DNA of 64,000 nucleotides from SB25 sp029560875 (GTDB taxonomy: Bacteria > Bacteroidota > Bacteroidia > Bacteroidales > Tenuifilaceae), in contig DAOOPM010000014.1 of NCBI GenBank assembly GCA_035388225.1, positions 1 through 64,000 on the forward strand. Direction: 5' to 3'. This document shows positions 39,893 through 49,847 of the stretch, piece after piece. The notes under the pieces are model-generated. The model saw only the letters and a list, made by a program, of their open reading frames with translations, was not told where the DNA came from and searched no databases. The position numbers were made by a program, and so were the translations under genes. Numbering within the stretch: the first letter of the stretch is position 1; each line of letters opens with the position of its first letter.

Positions 39893-40624
39893 TCCACGTT
39901 GACGTAATGTTTCGTAAAGGACAATACCCGCAGATACAGAAACATTGAGCGATTCAATCTTCCCCATTAGTGGGATTTTCACCAATTCGTCGGAGAGTTT
40001 CTTAACATCGTAACTGATACCCTTATCCTCTGCACCCATAACTATAGCAATTGAACCAGTAAGGTTCGCTTCGTAGATGTTTTTTTCGGCTTTTTCGGTT
40101 GCAGAAACAATCTTCACATTATTCTCCTTTAAAAACGGGATTGTCATCTTTAAACTACCAACACGGCAAATAGGAATGTGGTGCAAAGCTCCTGCTGATG
40201 TTTTAACTGCATCGCTACCAATATTCGCAGAGCCTTTGGCTGGTACAATTATCAAATTAACACCTGCACACTCAGCGGTTCTTACAATAGCACCAAAGTT
40301 GCGAACATCGGTAACACCATCCAGAATTAGAATGAATGGGGTTTTGCCTTCGGCAATAATCTGCGGAAGAATCTCCTCCAGGTTTTTCAACTCAATTGGC
40401 AATGTATAGGCCACAACTCCTTGATGGTTCTTATCCTTGAACTTATTAAAAACTTCGGCAGGCACATACTGTACTGGAATGTTACTGTATTTTAAGACTG
40501 TTTGCAATTCCGAGGCCAAACGACCCGTTAGCCCTTGCTTCACTAAAACCTTATTGAGTTTAACATTTGAGTTAATTGCCTCAAGTACCGAGTGCAAGCC
40601 ATATATAATGTTTTCTGAGTCCAT
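39887..40624 (-). CDS. rlmB: 23S rRNA (guanosine-2'-O)-methyltransferase RlmB-type
   Basis: This 245-residue SPOUT methyltransferase has the N-terminal substrate-binding domain (IIYGLHSVLEAI) and the knotted SpoU domain. The SpoU motifs are VRNFGAIVRTAECAGVNLII, IVMGAEDKGIS and ESLNVSVSAGIVLYETLRQR. RlmB methylates G2251 in E. coli 23S rRNA; a TrmH-like tRNA role is less likely given the N-terminal domain. Confidence 0.94.
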   Translation of the reverse strand: MDSENIIYGLHSVLEAINSNVKLNKVLVKQGLTGRLASELQTVLKYSNIPVQYVPAEVFNKFKDKNHQGVVAYTLPIELKNLEEILPQIIAEGKTPFILILDGVTDVRNFGAIVRTAECAGVNLIIVPAKGSANIGSDAVKTSAGALHHIPICRVGSLKMTIPFLKENNVKIVSATEKAEKNIYEANLTGSIAIVMGAEDKGISYDVKKLSDELVKIPLMGKIESLNVSVSAGIVLYETLRQRGL

Positions 40625-40720
40625 ATCTTATCCGTTTTTCGTTGATAGTTGTTCGTGTTAAAAAATAAATAATTATATTACAATAAGTTGACTTCAATAA
40701 TTGACCTATTAACAAATAGT

Positions 40721-42682
40721 CTAATTGATTAATTTACGTTTTTCCTGTAACTCCTCAAGTTCAAACGATAAATCCTCCCACTCCCCCATCATCTCGGCCA
40801 ATTGCTTTTTTGCCGACTCATAGCTGTTGAAAAAAGTTTTATCATTCAAATTAATTCCGCTCTGCTCCGGATTAGCAAGTTTGTTATCCATATCGGCAAT
40901 ATCCATCTCGTACTGCGATATTTTCTTCTCCACCTCAGAGATTCGATTCTCCACCTTACGAATTTGCTTATCAATTTCCTTACGTTCTTCCCAAAGAATC
41001 TTTTGGTCCGACGCAGTTTTGGTTTCCACATTTTTGGATGCCTCAACCTGTTTCCGCTCCAGTTCTTTAAAACTCTCCAATTTGCGACGACGAAGAAAAT
41101 CGTAAATTCCGCCAATATGCTCGCGCACCTTGCCATCGGAGAATTCGTAGATTTTATCCACCAAACCATCCAAAAACTCGCGGTCGTGAGAAACCACGAT
41201 TAATGTTCCGTCGAAATTCAGCAGAGCATTTTTGAGTACGTCCTTTGAGCGCATATCCAAGTGGTTGGTAGGCTCATCGAGTACAAGAAGATTGTAAGGT
41301 TGTAGCATCAACTTGGCTAAAGCCAAACGGTTGCGTTCACCACCAGAGAGCACTTTTACTTTTTTGTCCACATCTTCGCCACGGAAAAGGAATGCACCAA
41401 GAATATCGCGCATTTTAGTGCGCACATCACCCACAGCAACTTTATCGATGGTATCGAGAACGGTTATGGAGTTATCCAACAGTTCATCCTGGTTCTGGGC
41501 AAAATATCCAATGGAAACATTATGACCTATCTTCGCAACACCATTATAGTCGAGTTCTCCAATCAAAATACGACTCATCGTGGTTTTGCCTTCGCCATTA
41601 CGTCCAACAAAAGCAACTTTTTGTCCGCGCTCAATACTGAAACAAACATCTTTGAAAATAAGATGATTTCCAAAACTCTTGGCCACATCCTTGGCCTCGC
41701 AAACCACATCGCCGGAACGAGGTGCTGCGGGGAAACGAATATTTAGGGTCGATAAATCCTCCTCATCAACCTCTATAATCTCCATTCTATCGAGCATTTT
41801 AATGCGCGACTGAACCTGCACGGACTTAGTTGCTTTGTAACGGAATCGCTCAATGAAATCCTGCGTATCCTCAATCACCTTTTGCTGATTCCGGTACGCG
41901 GCCATTTGCTGCTCACGACGCTCCTTGCGAAGTTGAACATACTTTGAGTACGGAACCTTATAATCGTAAGCACTTCCTAGCGATAATTCCACAGTACGTT
42001 GAGTAACATTATCGAGAAATGCTCTATCGTGCGAAATTAAAAGCAGTGAACCCTGATAGGTTTTCAAGTAATCCTCTAGCCACTGAATCGATTCAATATC
42101 TAGGTGGTTCGTTGGCTCATCGAGTAGTAAAATTTCTGGTTTACGAAGCAGAATTTTTGCCAACTCAATTCTCATTCGCCAACCGCCGCTGAACTCTGTA
42201 GTAGGTCTAGTAAAATCTGTACGTTTAAAACCAAGCCCCAAAAGCGTTTGCTCGGCCTGAGCATCGGCAGTTGCACCATCGAGTAATGAATAACGGTCAT
42301 TAAACTCTGTAAGTTGATTAATCAACCTTAAGTACTCCTCGGAATGATAATCGGTCCGGGTAGCAATTTCATGTCCCAACCTATCAATTTGGTTCTTCAT
42401 ATTGATAGTTTCGGAAAAGGCAAGCAATGTTTCATCCAGCACGCTACGACCCGATGCCAGAGCCATTTGCTGTGGCAAATAACCTAACCGAATATCCTTA
42501 GGCATGGAAATAGCACCAGAAGTAGGCTGAGCCTCCCCTGCAATTAACTTCAGCAAAGTGGTTTTACCTGCACCATTTTTCCCAACAAGACCAACGCGCT
42601 CGCTTTCGCTCACTTGGAAACTAATCTCCGTGAACAAATCGAATCCGCCAAAACTAACTGTAACCTGATTAATAGATATCAT
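40721..42682 (-). CDS. ABC-F family ATP-binding protein
   Basis: The 653-residue protein has two ABC ATPase domains and no membrane segments. Walker A motifs are GLVGKNGAGKTTLLK (about 31-45) and FVGRNGEGKTTMSR (about 353-366). Signatures are FSGGWRMRIELAKILL and LSGGERNRLALAKLML. The interdomain linker (YRNQQKVIEDTQDFIERF) is the ABC-F P-site tRNA interaction motif, and a C-terminal coiled coil (about 540-650) follows. ABC-F proteins act on stalled or special ribosome states. A resistance role is possible but not indicated. A -7 box (TACCTTTG, minus strand 42712-42705) lies 22 bp upstream. Confidence 0.95.
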   Translation of the reverse strand: MISINQVTVSFGGFDLFTEISFQVSESERVGLVGKNGAGKTTLLKLIAGEAQPTSGAISMPKDIRLGYLPQQMALASGRSVLDETLLAFSETINMKNQIDRLGHEIATRTDYHSEEYLRLINQLTEFNDRYSLLDGATADAQAEQTLLGLGFKRTDFTRPTTEFSGGWRMRIELAKILLRKPEILLLDEPTNHLDIESIQWLEDYLKTYQGSLLLISHDRAFLDNVTQRTVELSLGSAYDYKVPYSKYVQLRKERREQQMAAYRNQQKVIEDTQDFIERFRYKATKSVQVQSRIKMLDRMEIIEVDEEDLSTLNIRFPAAPRSGDVVCEAKDVAKSFGNHLIFKDVCFSIERGQKVAFVGRNGEGKTTMSRILIGELDYNGVAKIGHNVSIGYFAQNQDELLDNSITVLDTIDKVAVGDVRTKMRDILGAFLFRGEDVDKKVKVLSGGERNRLALAKLMLQPYNLLVLDEPTNHLDMRSKDVLKNALLNFDGTLIVVSHDREFLDGLVDKIYEFSDGKVREHIGGIYDFLRRRKLESFKELERKQVEASKNVETKTASDQKILWEERKEIDKQIRKVENRISEVEKKISQYEMDIADMDNKLANPEQSGINLNDKTFFNSYESAKKQLAEMMGEWEDLSFELEELQEKRKLIN

Positions 42683-42905
42683 TCAAACTCAAAAAAAATT
42701 CAGGCAAAGGTAGTAAAATCATTTAGTTAAAGGAAATTAGTTATTGGCTGAACCAATATCATTTGACAAATAATTTCTTTAAAAAATCTTAAACAAAATT
42801 ATATGTAAGAAAAAAATATTAACTTAAATTTTTATTTGTATTAGACTTAAATTTTGCTCAGGAAGCAATATCTTTAAAAAGTGTTCAACCTTAACGAACC
42901 CGAAG

Positions 42906-44492
42906 TTGAAAAGATTGAAACAATTGTTTTACAACTTTCTATCGTCCGGAATTAGAGGTAGTCTAATTTACGAGGATGTTAGAAAGGCTACGCTCATCAA
43001 TCTTTTTGCACTATGCGGAATGGTTTACCTCTTGTTCTACAGCTATAGAATGTGGATTTTAGGCGACCCAAAACTATCACTTATATATATCTACTGCATT
43101 GCTGTAATTATTCTAATGCAGATTTACCTCCGGATAAGGCGACGAATTCTGTTTGTAAGCCATATACTCGTAATTGGATTATTGTGTTTAGAATTGTTCT
43201 TCCTTTTCCGCAATGGCTCTACTGACCTAAAGTTGCCAAGTTATTATGTTTTCCCTGGGATTTACTGGTATTACATTTTTCCTCCATTCTCACTATTCAT
43301 GCTTGGACGAAGGGTAGGTTCATATTACAACATCGTTTTAATTGGGTTTACAATATTTTTCTTTAGCACTGACTATTTTGATGGACATCTTTACGACAAA
43401 GAGTTTAAAGTTCGGTTGTTATCCGTATTTAGCGCCATCTTTTTCTTCTCATTCTTTTTTGAATCGATTCGCAGCATAACTTTCAGTGCATTTGAGCAAA
43501 CTTACACAAAAAAAACTCAATACCTGAAAGTAATTTCAACGAAAAACAATGCTTTAAAAAGAACCAACCGCGAAGTATCCAATCTTTCCGAGGAACTCAG
43601 AACACAGAATGAATACCTTAAGGTTTTAAATAAAGAGTTGGTTGACCAAAATGAGAAAATTGCCCTGCAAAACAAACTAATGGAAGTTCAGGGAAGAGAA
43701 ATTACAGCCCAGCGAGATATGCTTATTCAGCAACGTCAGAGCATTGACGACAGCATACTCTACGCTAGTTATATACAAAAGGCGCTCCTTCCAACAGATG
43801 ATATACTTAAGGAGAACTTCTCCGACTTCTTTATACTTTATAGACCTAGAAACATTATTGGGGGCGATTTTTACTTCTACAAGAAAATTGATGATAGCAT
43901 TATAATAGCAGCCGCAGACTGCACTGGACACGGAGTCCCAGGAGCACTCTTAAGTATGCTTGGCATTGCCTCGCTATCGGAAATTGTTTATAGGCTTGGC
44001 ATTACCAATACGAGCGTTATTCTTGCTGAAATGTGCCGCGAAATGCGTTCAATCATAAAACGTAACAATAAGTACGATGCAAAAGATGGGATTGATATAG
44101 CGCTCTGTAAAATTAATCTTAACACCAACGAACTTGAATTTTCGGGAGCATACAACCCTGTATATATAATTAGAAACAAGGAATTAATCCAACTTAAAGC
44201 AGATAAAATTCCTGTTGGTACATCAATATTTGAAAGAGAACCAAAATTTACAAATCAGGATTTAAAACTCCAGAAAGACGATTGCATTTATCTTTTCTCC
44301 GATGGCTTTCCGGACCAATTGAACCCAATAGACCGTAAAAAATATTTAGCAAGAAATTTCCAGAACCTCTTGATTAGCATTTCCGATTCCAACATGAATA
44401 GGCAAAAAAACCTACTGGAGAATGAATTCGAGAGATGGAGAAACGGTGGAGACCAAACAGACGACCTAATGATTTTGGGTATAAGAGTTTAA
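42906..44492 (+). CDS. Membrane SpoIIE/PP2C-type serine/threonine phosphatase
   Basis: The 528-residue protein has five or six membrane helices (about residues 30-190) and a coiled coil (about 200-280, rich in Asn/Glu/Gln). A SpoIIE-type PP2C phosphatase domain (285-528) follows, with IIGGDFYFY, ADCTGHGVPGALLSMLG and DQTDDLMILG; the metal-binding aspartates are intact. Such proteins dephosphorylate an anti-sigma antagonist or other partner after sensing a membrane signal. The start is TTG at 42906, with no ATG until residue 39, inside the first helix. Partner genes are not in the window. Confidence 0.93.
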   Translation: MKRLKQLFYNFLSSGIRGSLIYEDVRKATLINLFALCGMVYLLFYSYRMWILGDPKLSLIYIYCIAVIILMQIYLRIRRRILFVSHILVIGLLCLELFFLFRNGSTDLKLPSYYVFPGIYWYYIFPPFSLFMLGRRVGSYYNIVLIGFTIFFFSTDYFDGHLYDKEFKVRLLSVFSAIFFFSFFFESIRSITFSAFEQTYTKKTQYLKVISTKNNALKRTNREVSNLSEELRTQNEYLKVLNKELVDQNEKIALQNKLMEVQGREITAQRDMLIQQRQSIDDSILYASYIQKALLPTDDILKENFSDFFILYRPRNIIGGDFYFYKKIDDSIIIAAADCTGHGVPGALLSMLGIASLSEIVYRLGITNTSVILAEMCREMRSIIKRNNKYDAKDGIDIALCKINLNTNELEFSGAYNPVYIIRNKELIQLKADKIPVGTSIFEREPKFTNQDLKLQKDDCIYLFSDGFPDQLNPIDRKKYLARNFQNLLISISDSNMNRQKNLLENEFERWRNGGDQTDDLMILGIRV

Positions 44493-44558
44493 CCCAACAC
44501 TATTTTCCACTCTACATATTACAAATATAAGTGCTATATTCGCGAACATTTTATCTTA

Positions 44559-44936
44559 ATGAATAGCAGGACAAATAAACTAATTATTGTAATTCTTGCA
44601 TTAATGCTAACTTATGTTAACGTTAATGTTTGGAGCTATAACGATAATTCTGTCCCCTCACATTTTAAACAAAAAAACAAGAATTCAACCGAATACTATT
44701 TCGAAAATGAAGTTAACCTTTTTACAATTCAACGTACAAAGGAAAATATTTCAAATTCATTAGAGAGCCTTTACTCTATAAGCTACAAAAAGATTCAGAG
44801 TTACACGAATCAGAAAAACCAAATATTTGAGAAGATATTAACATCATCCACACATCATTTCGTTCAATTTTTATCAAAAATTGATTTAAGTTGCGCTGTA
44901 AAACAGTTAATATATCCGTTCGATTATTTCTGGTGA
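44559..44936 (+). CDS. Small secreted protein of unknown function
   Basis: The 125-residue product has a likely Sec signal peptide (about residues 1-26, LIIVILALMLTYVNVNVWS). A polar Asn/Ser/Lys-rich region follows with no recognised motif. It starts 66 bp after the PP2C gene on the same strand, so it may be co-transcribed. No homologue is recognised. Confidence 0.6.
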   Translation: MNSRTNKLIIVILALMLTYVNVNVWSYNDNSVPSHFKQKNKNSTEYYFENEVNLFTIQRTKENISNSLESLYSISYKKIQSYTNQKNQIFEKILTSSTHHFVQFLSKIDLSCAVKQLIYPFDYFW

Positions 44937-45020
44937 TAATTTCCAAAACATTCCTTTTACAAATCTAGAATGATTTGTACCTATTTTACATTAATAACAA
45001 ACAACTAACATTTGGAAATT

Positions 45021-45497
45021 ATGGACTTTTCTTTGTTTTTAACAGGAATGCTTATTCTTGCATTCATAATTTTACCCGTTTTCTTTTTTCGCCGTGCACA
45101 AAAGAAAAAAAGGGAAAAACTCTTAAACCATTTTATTGAATTAGCAAAAAAACACCAGGCCAAGGTTACTGAAAGTGACATCTGGAACTCGAACAATTGC
45201 ATTGGAATAGACTATGCATCTGGCAAACTATTTTCACTCAGAATTACTGAAGAGCAAGAATCTACAACCTTAATTGATTTGAATGAGGTAGATAAATGTT
45301 CGGTAACCCCTATGAACAAGAGAGGGAGGGATAACTCTACTGAAAGATTGGACATAATTTTTAAATTTAAAAACTCCAGTTTAACCGACAAAACAATCAA
45401 CTTCTATAACGTTAACGATAGTTCTATTATAACTGACGAACTAAAGTTGGCCGAAAAATGGGCTAATAAAGTAAATGGTTATCTGCAAAAAAAGTAA
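45021..45497 (+). CDS. Membrane-anchored protein of unknown function
   Basis: From ATG 45021 the product is 158 residues. One N-terminal helix (about 4-23, LFLTGMLILAFIILPVFFF) is followed by a basic stretch (RRAQKKKREK) and a soluble beta-rich domain. The residues are probably cytoplasmic by the positive-inside rule. The frame is open from TTG 45012, but the ATG is preferred. No known family is recognised. A terminator follows. Confidence 0.7.
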   Translation: MDFSLFLTGMLILAFIILPVFFFRRAQKKKREKLLNHFIELAKKHQAKVTESDIWNSNNCIGIDYASGKLFSLRITEEQESTTLIDLNEVDKCSVTPMNKRGRDNSTERLDIIFKFKNSSLTDKTINFYNVNDSSIITDELKLAEKWANKVNGYLQKK

Positions 45498-45512
45498 CCC
45501 TCACTTAATTAA

Positions 45513-45541
45513 GAAAACCCTATTGAATAGGGTTTTCTTTT
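45513..45541. terminator. Bidirectional terminator
   Basis: AAAACCCTA (45514-45522) pairs with TAGGGTTTT (45528-45536) and the stem can be extended outward (AG/CT). A run of T follows on the plus strand. It separates two convergent genes, 45021-45497 and 45547-46263. Confidence 0.85.
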
Positions 45542-45546
45542 TTATT

Positions 45547-46263
45547 TCAATCAACTATATCATCTTTAATAATAAGTTCCCCTTTTACTAGCCACGAAAC
45601 TCCAAATGACCACAAGGCAATTGTTTCGAACCAAAACACATAATGTAACGCTTCTAATTTCACTTTCAAATCCGAAGGAAGAAGAAAGAAAATAATGATT
45701 GCAACGATACACCCCAGCATAACAAAACCGCAGATTCTATAAACAATATTCCGCTGTTTCTTACGGGCAGTTGGATTAGGTTTGCTTTTGGTAAAAAGGA
45801 ACAACGAGAAATAAGTTAATGTCAAGAAAAACAGTAATGCAGATATAAGATGAATTACCCCAACAATGGTAAATTGAGGATTTGGGCATGGGCAAAACGC
45901 CACTCCCAATGCAAATATGGCTGCCAAATTACCGCACAAATTATCCACCCAACTGTATCCTGTATATGAAAAAAGAAAAAGTGCTACGGCACTTAGTATC
46001 CCCACAAATGCATCGCGCATATGGGTATGGTAATACATACTTATAGATTTCTGAAACGCATCATCTTTACCAATAATAAACACACCTAAAACAAGTATTA
46101 CAGGAAAAACAATTCCCAGAATTCCCACAGCCTTTCGTAAGCCTAGGTAGGAAATTACCATTGGATTTTCTTTTGTCACGGAAGTAAAGTTTATGATGTT
46201 CGAAGCACGAATATACTTGATATTCTTAATTCTGTATTCTTTTTTTCTGAATTCTATTTTCAT
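45547..46263 (-). CDS. Multi-pass membrane protein (DUF998-like)
   Basis: The 238-residue product has about five or six membrane helices (from about residue 45 to 230) and the segment SISMYYHTHMRDAFVGILSA, which resembles a DUF998-type family. A start at Met35 (MVISYLGLRK) would remove a basic, non-conserved N-terminal region and is equally possible. The function is unknown. Confidence 0.75.
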   Translation of the reverse strand: MKIEFRKKEYRIKNIKYIRASNIINFTSVTKENPMVISYLGLRKAVGILGIVFPVILVLGVFIIGKDDAFQKSISMYYHTHMRDAFVGILSAVALFLFSYTGYSWVDNLCGNLAAIFALGVAFCPCPNPQFTIVGVIHLISALLFFLTLTYFSLFLFTKSKPNPTARKKQRNIVYRICGFVMLGCIVAIIIFFLLPSDLKVKLEALHYVFWFETIALWSFGVSWLVKGELIIKDDIVD

Positions 46264-46359
46264 TTTGTAACTTGCATCGGTTTAATTTTTAAACTTTTTA
46301 GTTGATTTTCAATTCAAACAGCAAGCTAACTTAAATCAAATCACTCAAATTATAAGAAA

Positions 46360-48474
46360 ATGAGAAAATACAGTTTATTTTTACTAACCTTAATTACAAT
46401 GAGCCTTATGGTTTCTTGTGAGAAGAAGGCTGAGAATCCGTTCTTAATGCCTTACAATACTCCGTTTGATGTGCCTCCATTCGATAAAATCAAGGTAGAG
46501 CACTACGAACCAGCAATTCTTGAAGGAATTAAACAACACACTGCTGAAATTGATGCAATAACCTCAAACGCTGAGGCACCTACCTTTGAGAACACAATAG
46601 TTCCTTTGGATTACAGCGGACAACTATTGGAAAATGTATTGCTTGTTATGCTCAACATGGGAGAGGCTTACAAAACACCAGAACTACAAGAGGTCATCAA
46701 AAAAACTTCGCCAATTCTTTCGAAACACAACGATGATATAAGCATGAACGCTAAACTTTTCGAAAGGGTTAAGGTCGTTTATGAGGGAGTTGCAGCTGGC
46801 AACTACTCTCCAGAACAAAAACTTCTAATTGAGAATAAATACAAAGGTTTTGTTCGCGGTGGTGCAAATCTTGATGCAGAGCAACAAGAAAAACTTCGCC
46901 AAATTAACCAAGAATTGGCTATGGCAGCGATTCAGTTTGGAGAAAACCTACTTGCCGAGAATAACAACTATAAGATTATTATTGATAACAAGGATGATTT
47001 AGTTGGCTTACCCGAATCGGTTATTGCTATGGGTGCCGATGATGCCAAAGCAATGGGTATGGAAGGCAAATGGATTTACACAATCCAGAAACCTAGTATG
47101 CTTCCTTTCCTAACCTACTCTCAAAACCGCGATTTACGTGAAAAACTTTACTACGGATACTATATGCGCGGTAACAATGGAAACGCTAACGACAACAAAG
47201 AAACTATCAAGAAGATTGTTGACCTTCGTCAACAAAAAGCAGAAATACTGGGTTATCCAACTCACGCTCATTTCGTACTTGATGTTAATATGGCAAAAGT
47301 TCCAGAGAATGTTTACGGACTACTCAATAAACTTTGGACCCCTGCACTTAAAGTAGCTAAAGCTGAGCGCGATGAAATGCAAAAAATGATTGATTCCGAA
47401 GGCGGTAAGTTTAAGTTGAGCGCTACTGATTGGTGGTCCTACTCCGAAAAGGTTCGCAAAGCAAAATTTGACCTCGACGAGGAGATGTTACGCCCTTACC
47501 TGTCGCTAGAAGGTGTTAAGCAAGGTATCTTCAACTTAACCGAGAAACTTTACGGCTTGAAGTACAAAAAACTAAACGAAGTTCCAACCTATCACCCTGA
47601 TGCTGAAGTTTACGAAGTATTAGAGGCCGATGGAAAACACCTTGGTGTGCTTTACCTTGATTTCTTCCCTCGCGAAAGTAAAACAGTTGGTGCTTGGTGT
47701 ACAGGTTTCCGCGAGCAGAAAATAATGCCCGATGGTAAATTTATCTCTCCAGTTGTATCTATTGTTTGCAACTTCTCCAAACCAACTGGCGACACACCAT
47801 CTTTATTAAGTTTTGATGAGGCTGAAACATTCTTCCACGAGTTTGGCCATGCATTACACGGACTATTCTCTAACGTTCAGTATCCTGGTCTACGCAATGT
47901 TCCCCGCGACTTTGTTGAGTTACCAAGTCAAATTATGGAGCATTGGGCAAGCAACCCTCTATACTTAAAAGAGTACGCTAAGCATTACCAAACAGGCGAA
48001 CCTATGCCAGATGCTTTAATTGCAAAAATGGATGCTAGCGGACATTTCAACCAAGGCTTTACAACAACCGAATTTCTTGCAGCATCTATCCTTGATATGG
48101 ATTTTCATACTTTGACAGCAGACAAAGCAAAAATTGCCGATGTTGTTACGTTTGAAAAAGAATCGATGGATAAGATTGGCTTAATTCCTGAAATTTGGCC
48201 ACGCTACCGTAGCACTTACTTCAACCATATTTTTGGCGATGTCATGGGCTACTCAAGCGGTTACTACGCTTACATTTGGGCAGAGGTACTCGACAGCGAT
48301 GCTTTTGAAGCATTCAAAGAAAGCGGAGATATCTTTAACAAAGAAATTGCTGCAAAATTCCGCACCTGTGTACTTGAAAAAGGAGGCTCAAAGGATGCGA
48401 TGGAACTTTACAAAGATTTCAGAGGCAAAGAGCCTAGCATTGAACCACTACTAAAGAACCGTGGATTAAACTAA
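46360..48474 (+). CDS. M3 family peptidase (dipeptidyl carboxypeptidase-like)
   Basis: The 704-residue zinc peptidase has a lipoprotein signal (LITMSLMVSC, Cys about 20) and the zinc motif HEFGHALHG (about residue 492), with a downstream Glu ligand in the VELPSQIMEHW segment. The length and N-terminal segment NPFLMPYNTPFDVPPFDKI match Dcp-type members, which remove C-terminal dipeptides or degrade oligopeptides. The lipoprotein signal suggests it is in the periplasm or on the membrane. A strong terminator follows. Confidence 0.95.
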   Translation: MRKYSLFLLTLITMSLMVSCEKKAENPFLMPYNTPFDVPPFDKIKVEHYEPAILEGIKQHTAEIDAITSNAEAPTFENTIVPLDYSGQLLENVLLVMLNMGEAYKTPELQEVIKKTSPILSKHNDDISMNAKLFERVKVVYEGVAAGNYSPEQKLLIENKYKGFVRGGANLDAEQQEKLRQINQELAMAAIQFGENLLAENNNYKIIIDNKDDLVGLPESVIAMGADDAKAMGMEGKWIYTIQKPSMLPFLTYSQNRDLREKLYYGYYMRGNNGNANDNKETIKKIVDLRQQKAEILGYPTHAHFVLDVNMAKVPENVYGLLNKLWTPALKVAKAERDEMQKMIDSEGGKFKLSATDWWSYSEKVRKAKFDLDEEMLRPYLSLEGVKQGIFNLTEKLYGLKYKKLNEVPTYHPDAEVYEVLEADGKHLGVLYLDFFPRESKTVGAWCTGFREQKIMPDGKFISPVVSIVCNFSKPTGDTPSLLSFDEAETFFHEFGHALHGLFSNVQYPGLRNVPRDFVELPSQIMEHWASNPLYLKEYAKHYQTGEPMPDALIAKMDASGHFNQGFTTTEFLAASILDMDFHTLTADKAKIADVVTFEKESMDKIGLIPEIWPRYRSTYFNHIFGDVMGYSSGYYAYIWAEVLDSDAFEAFKESGDIFNKEIAAKFRTCVLEKGGSKDAMELYKDFRGKEPSIEPLLKNRGLN

Positions 48475-48483
48475 ACCATACAG

Positions 48484-48512
48484 GAAGAGCGAAACATAAA
48501 GTTTCGCTCTTC
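48484..48512. terminator. Terminator between the M3 peptidase and DUF364 genes
   Basis: GAAGAGCGAAAC (48484-48495) pairs perfectly with GTTTCGCTCTTC (48501-48512) around a 5-nt loop. It lies between convergent genes and probably serves both. Confidence 0.88.
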
Positions 48513-48534
48513 TTATTTCTAGTAACTCAATAAC

Positions 48535-49245
48535 CTAATTCCCTCTTACCATATAAACTTTCTGCATAAATTGAATAAACTGCCGTGTACCTCCCCCACT
48601 GTAAATAGTACTCAAAGTATCATTATCATTCGGTCTAAATACCGAACCAAAAAGACCCTTCACTTGCGGATACTCAAAAAAGGAATTATCCATAGGTGTT
48701 GATGGTCCAAGCATGTAAACATCAGAATTAAGGGGAGTATTTTTAATGATACTGGAAAGCGTGCCGTTGGCTATACTTGTTGAAGTAACTATAACGCAAT
48801 CAGATTTTTTTAAATACTCAGTTTGTTGCTCCATGGGTAAAACGGGCATCTCGAGTTGGTCCAAATCAAAGGCATATATGGTAATATTCTTATTTTCAAA
48901 CTTTTTTACTAGCGAACCAAAATAACCAATCATTACAATGCTCCTGTACTTTTCGAAATTTATTACCTCAAAAATATCTCCATTACCTTCAAACATTGAA
49001 CTGTAATTTACAAGAGCGTTTACAAGAGCATTGGCAACAATTCTATCGTTAACTTTATCAAAATTTAAATTCTTAATATTTACAGAATCAACCTCAACAC
49101 CCAAAGTTGCAGTAACACCAATATTCCCATTTTCGGTAATTGCAGCCACATACTTGACACCGTAAATCAACTTAACACTCTCTAAAACACTGCTAACCTT
49201 TACTTTATCAAAAAGATTTACAAGAATATCGGAATTACTATGCAT
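48535..49245 (-). CDS. DUF364-domain (putative heavy-metal chelation) protein
   Basis: The 236-residue soluble protein ends in a Rossmann-like DUF364 domain (about residues 98-225). The typical segments are SIVMIGYFGSLVKKF, DCVIVTSTSIANGTLSSII, YMLGPSTPMDNSFF and GLFGSVFRPND. Residues 1-95 resemble the DUF4213 part that usually precedes it. Such genes often lie near metal-cofactor or molybdenum genes, but none is nearby here. The substrate is unknown. Confidence 0.82.
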   Translation of the reverse strand: MHSNSDILVNLFDKVKVSSVLESVKLIYGVKYVAAITENGNIGVTATLGVEVDSVNIKNLNFDKVNDRIVANALVNALVNYSSMFEGNGDIFEVINFEKYRSIVMIGYFGSLVKKFENKNITIYAFDLDQLEMPVLPMEQQTEYLKKSDCVIVTSTSIANGTLSSIIKNTPLNSDVYMLGPSTPMDNSFFEYPQVKGLFGSVFRPNDNDTLSTIYSGGGTRQFIQFMQKVYMVRGN

Positions 49246-49277
49246 CTTTCTATTTTTGATGAGAATTTACTCGGATA

Positions 49278-49847
49278 ATGGACAATAACAAAATATTTGA
49301 GCGACTAAGATATTCACTTCGGAAGAATGATGTGCTTAATTTGGCGGAAATATTTTCCAAACAGCCCAACGGAATAGCACAACTACTTGAATTAACTTCG
49401 AATTCCGATAAAGTCTTGGCATTTCATTCTGCTTGGGTGCTAGAGCACATCCTTATAGACAGCCCTCAACAATTGCAAAAATGGTTTATCCCAATAGTTG
49501 AAACTATGCCTAATACCAAAAACATGTCGGTTCAGCGTCATTACGCCAAAATTGTAAAATGCACGTTGGAATTTGGTGCTGCAAAGGATATTTTAAAATT
49601 GAAAAAACATCAAAAAAATATTGAGTCGTTAATTGAGGTATGTTTTGAATGGCTCCTCAACGAGAAAACACAAATTGCTATAAAAGCACATTGCATGGAT
49701 ATTCTTATGTACTTTGCCCCAAATAACGAGTGGGTACGCGAGGAATTACCACACATCATTAGGCTCATTATGATTGATGCAACGCCAGGCATAGCATCGA
49801 AATCGAAAAAAATAATCGAAAAACTACACTCCTATGAAGCGTCTTGA
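49278..49847 (+). CDS. Helical-repeat (HEAT-like) protein coupled to tlyA
   Basis: The 189-residue protein is built of amphipathic helices in a repeat-like arrangement typical of HEAT/ARM folds (for example AFHSAWVLEHILIDSPQQL and IKAHCMDILMYFAP). No catalytic motif is seen. Its 3' end overlaps the tlyA-like gene by 14 bp in another frame, so translation of the two is coupled. A -7 box TATTTTTG lies at 49251-49258, 19 bp upstream of the ATG. A scaffold or RNA-binding role is only a guess. Confidence 0.8.
   Translation: MDNNKIFERLRYSLRKNDVLNLAEIFSKQPNGIAQLLELTSNSDKVLAFHSAWVLEHILIDSPQQLQKWFIPIVETMPNTKNMSVQRHYAKIVKCTLEFGAAKDILKLKKHQKNIESLIEVCFEWLLNEKTQIAIKAHCMDILMYFAPNNEWVREELPHIIRLIMIDATPGIASKSKKIIEKLHSYEAS

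Noticed and set aside
40802..41203. Plus-strand reading frames over the ABC-F gene
   Set aside because: They mirror the Lys/Glu-rich coiled-coil end of the ABC-F protein on the minus strand and have no independent support.
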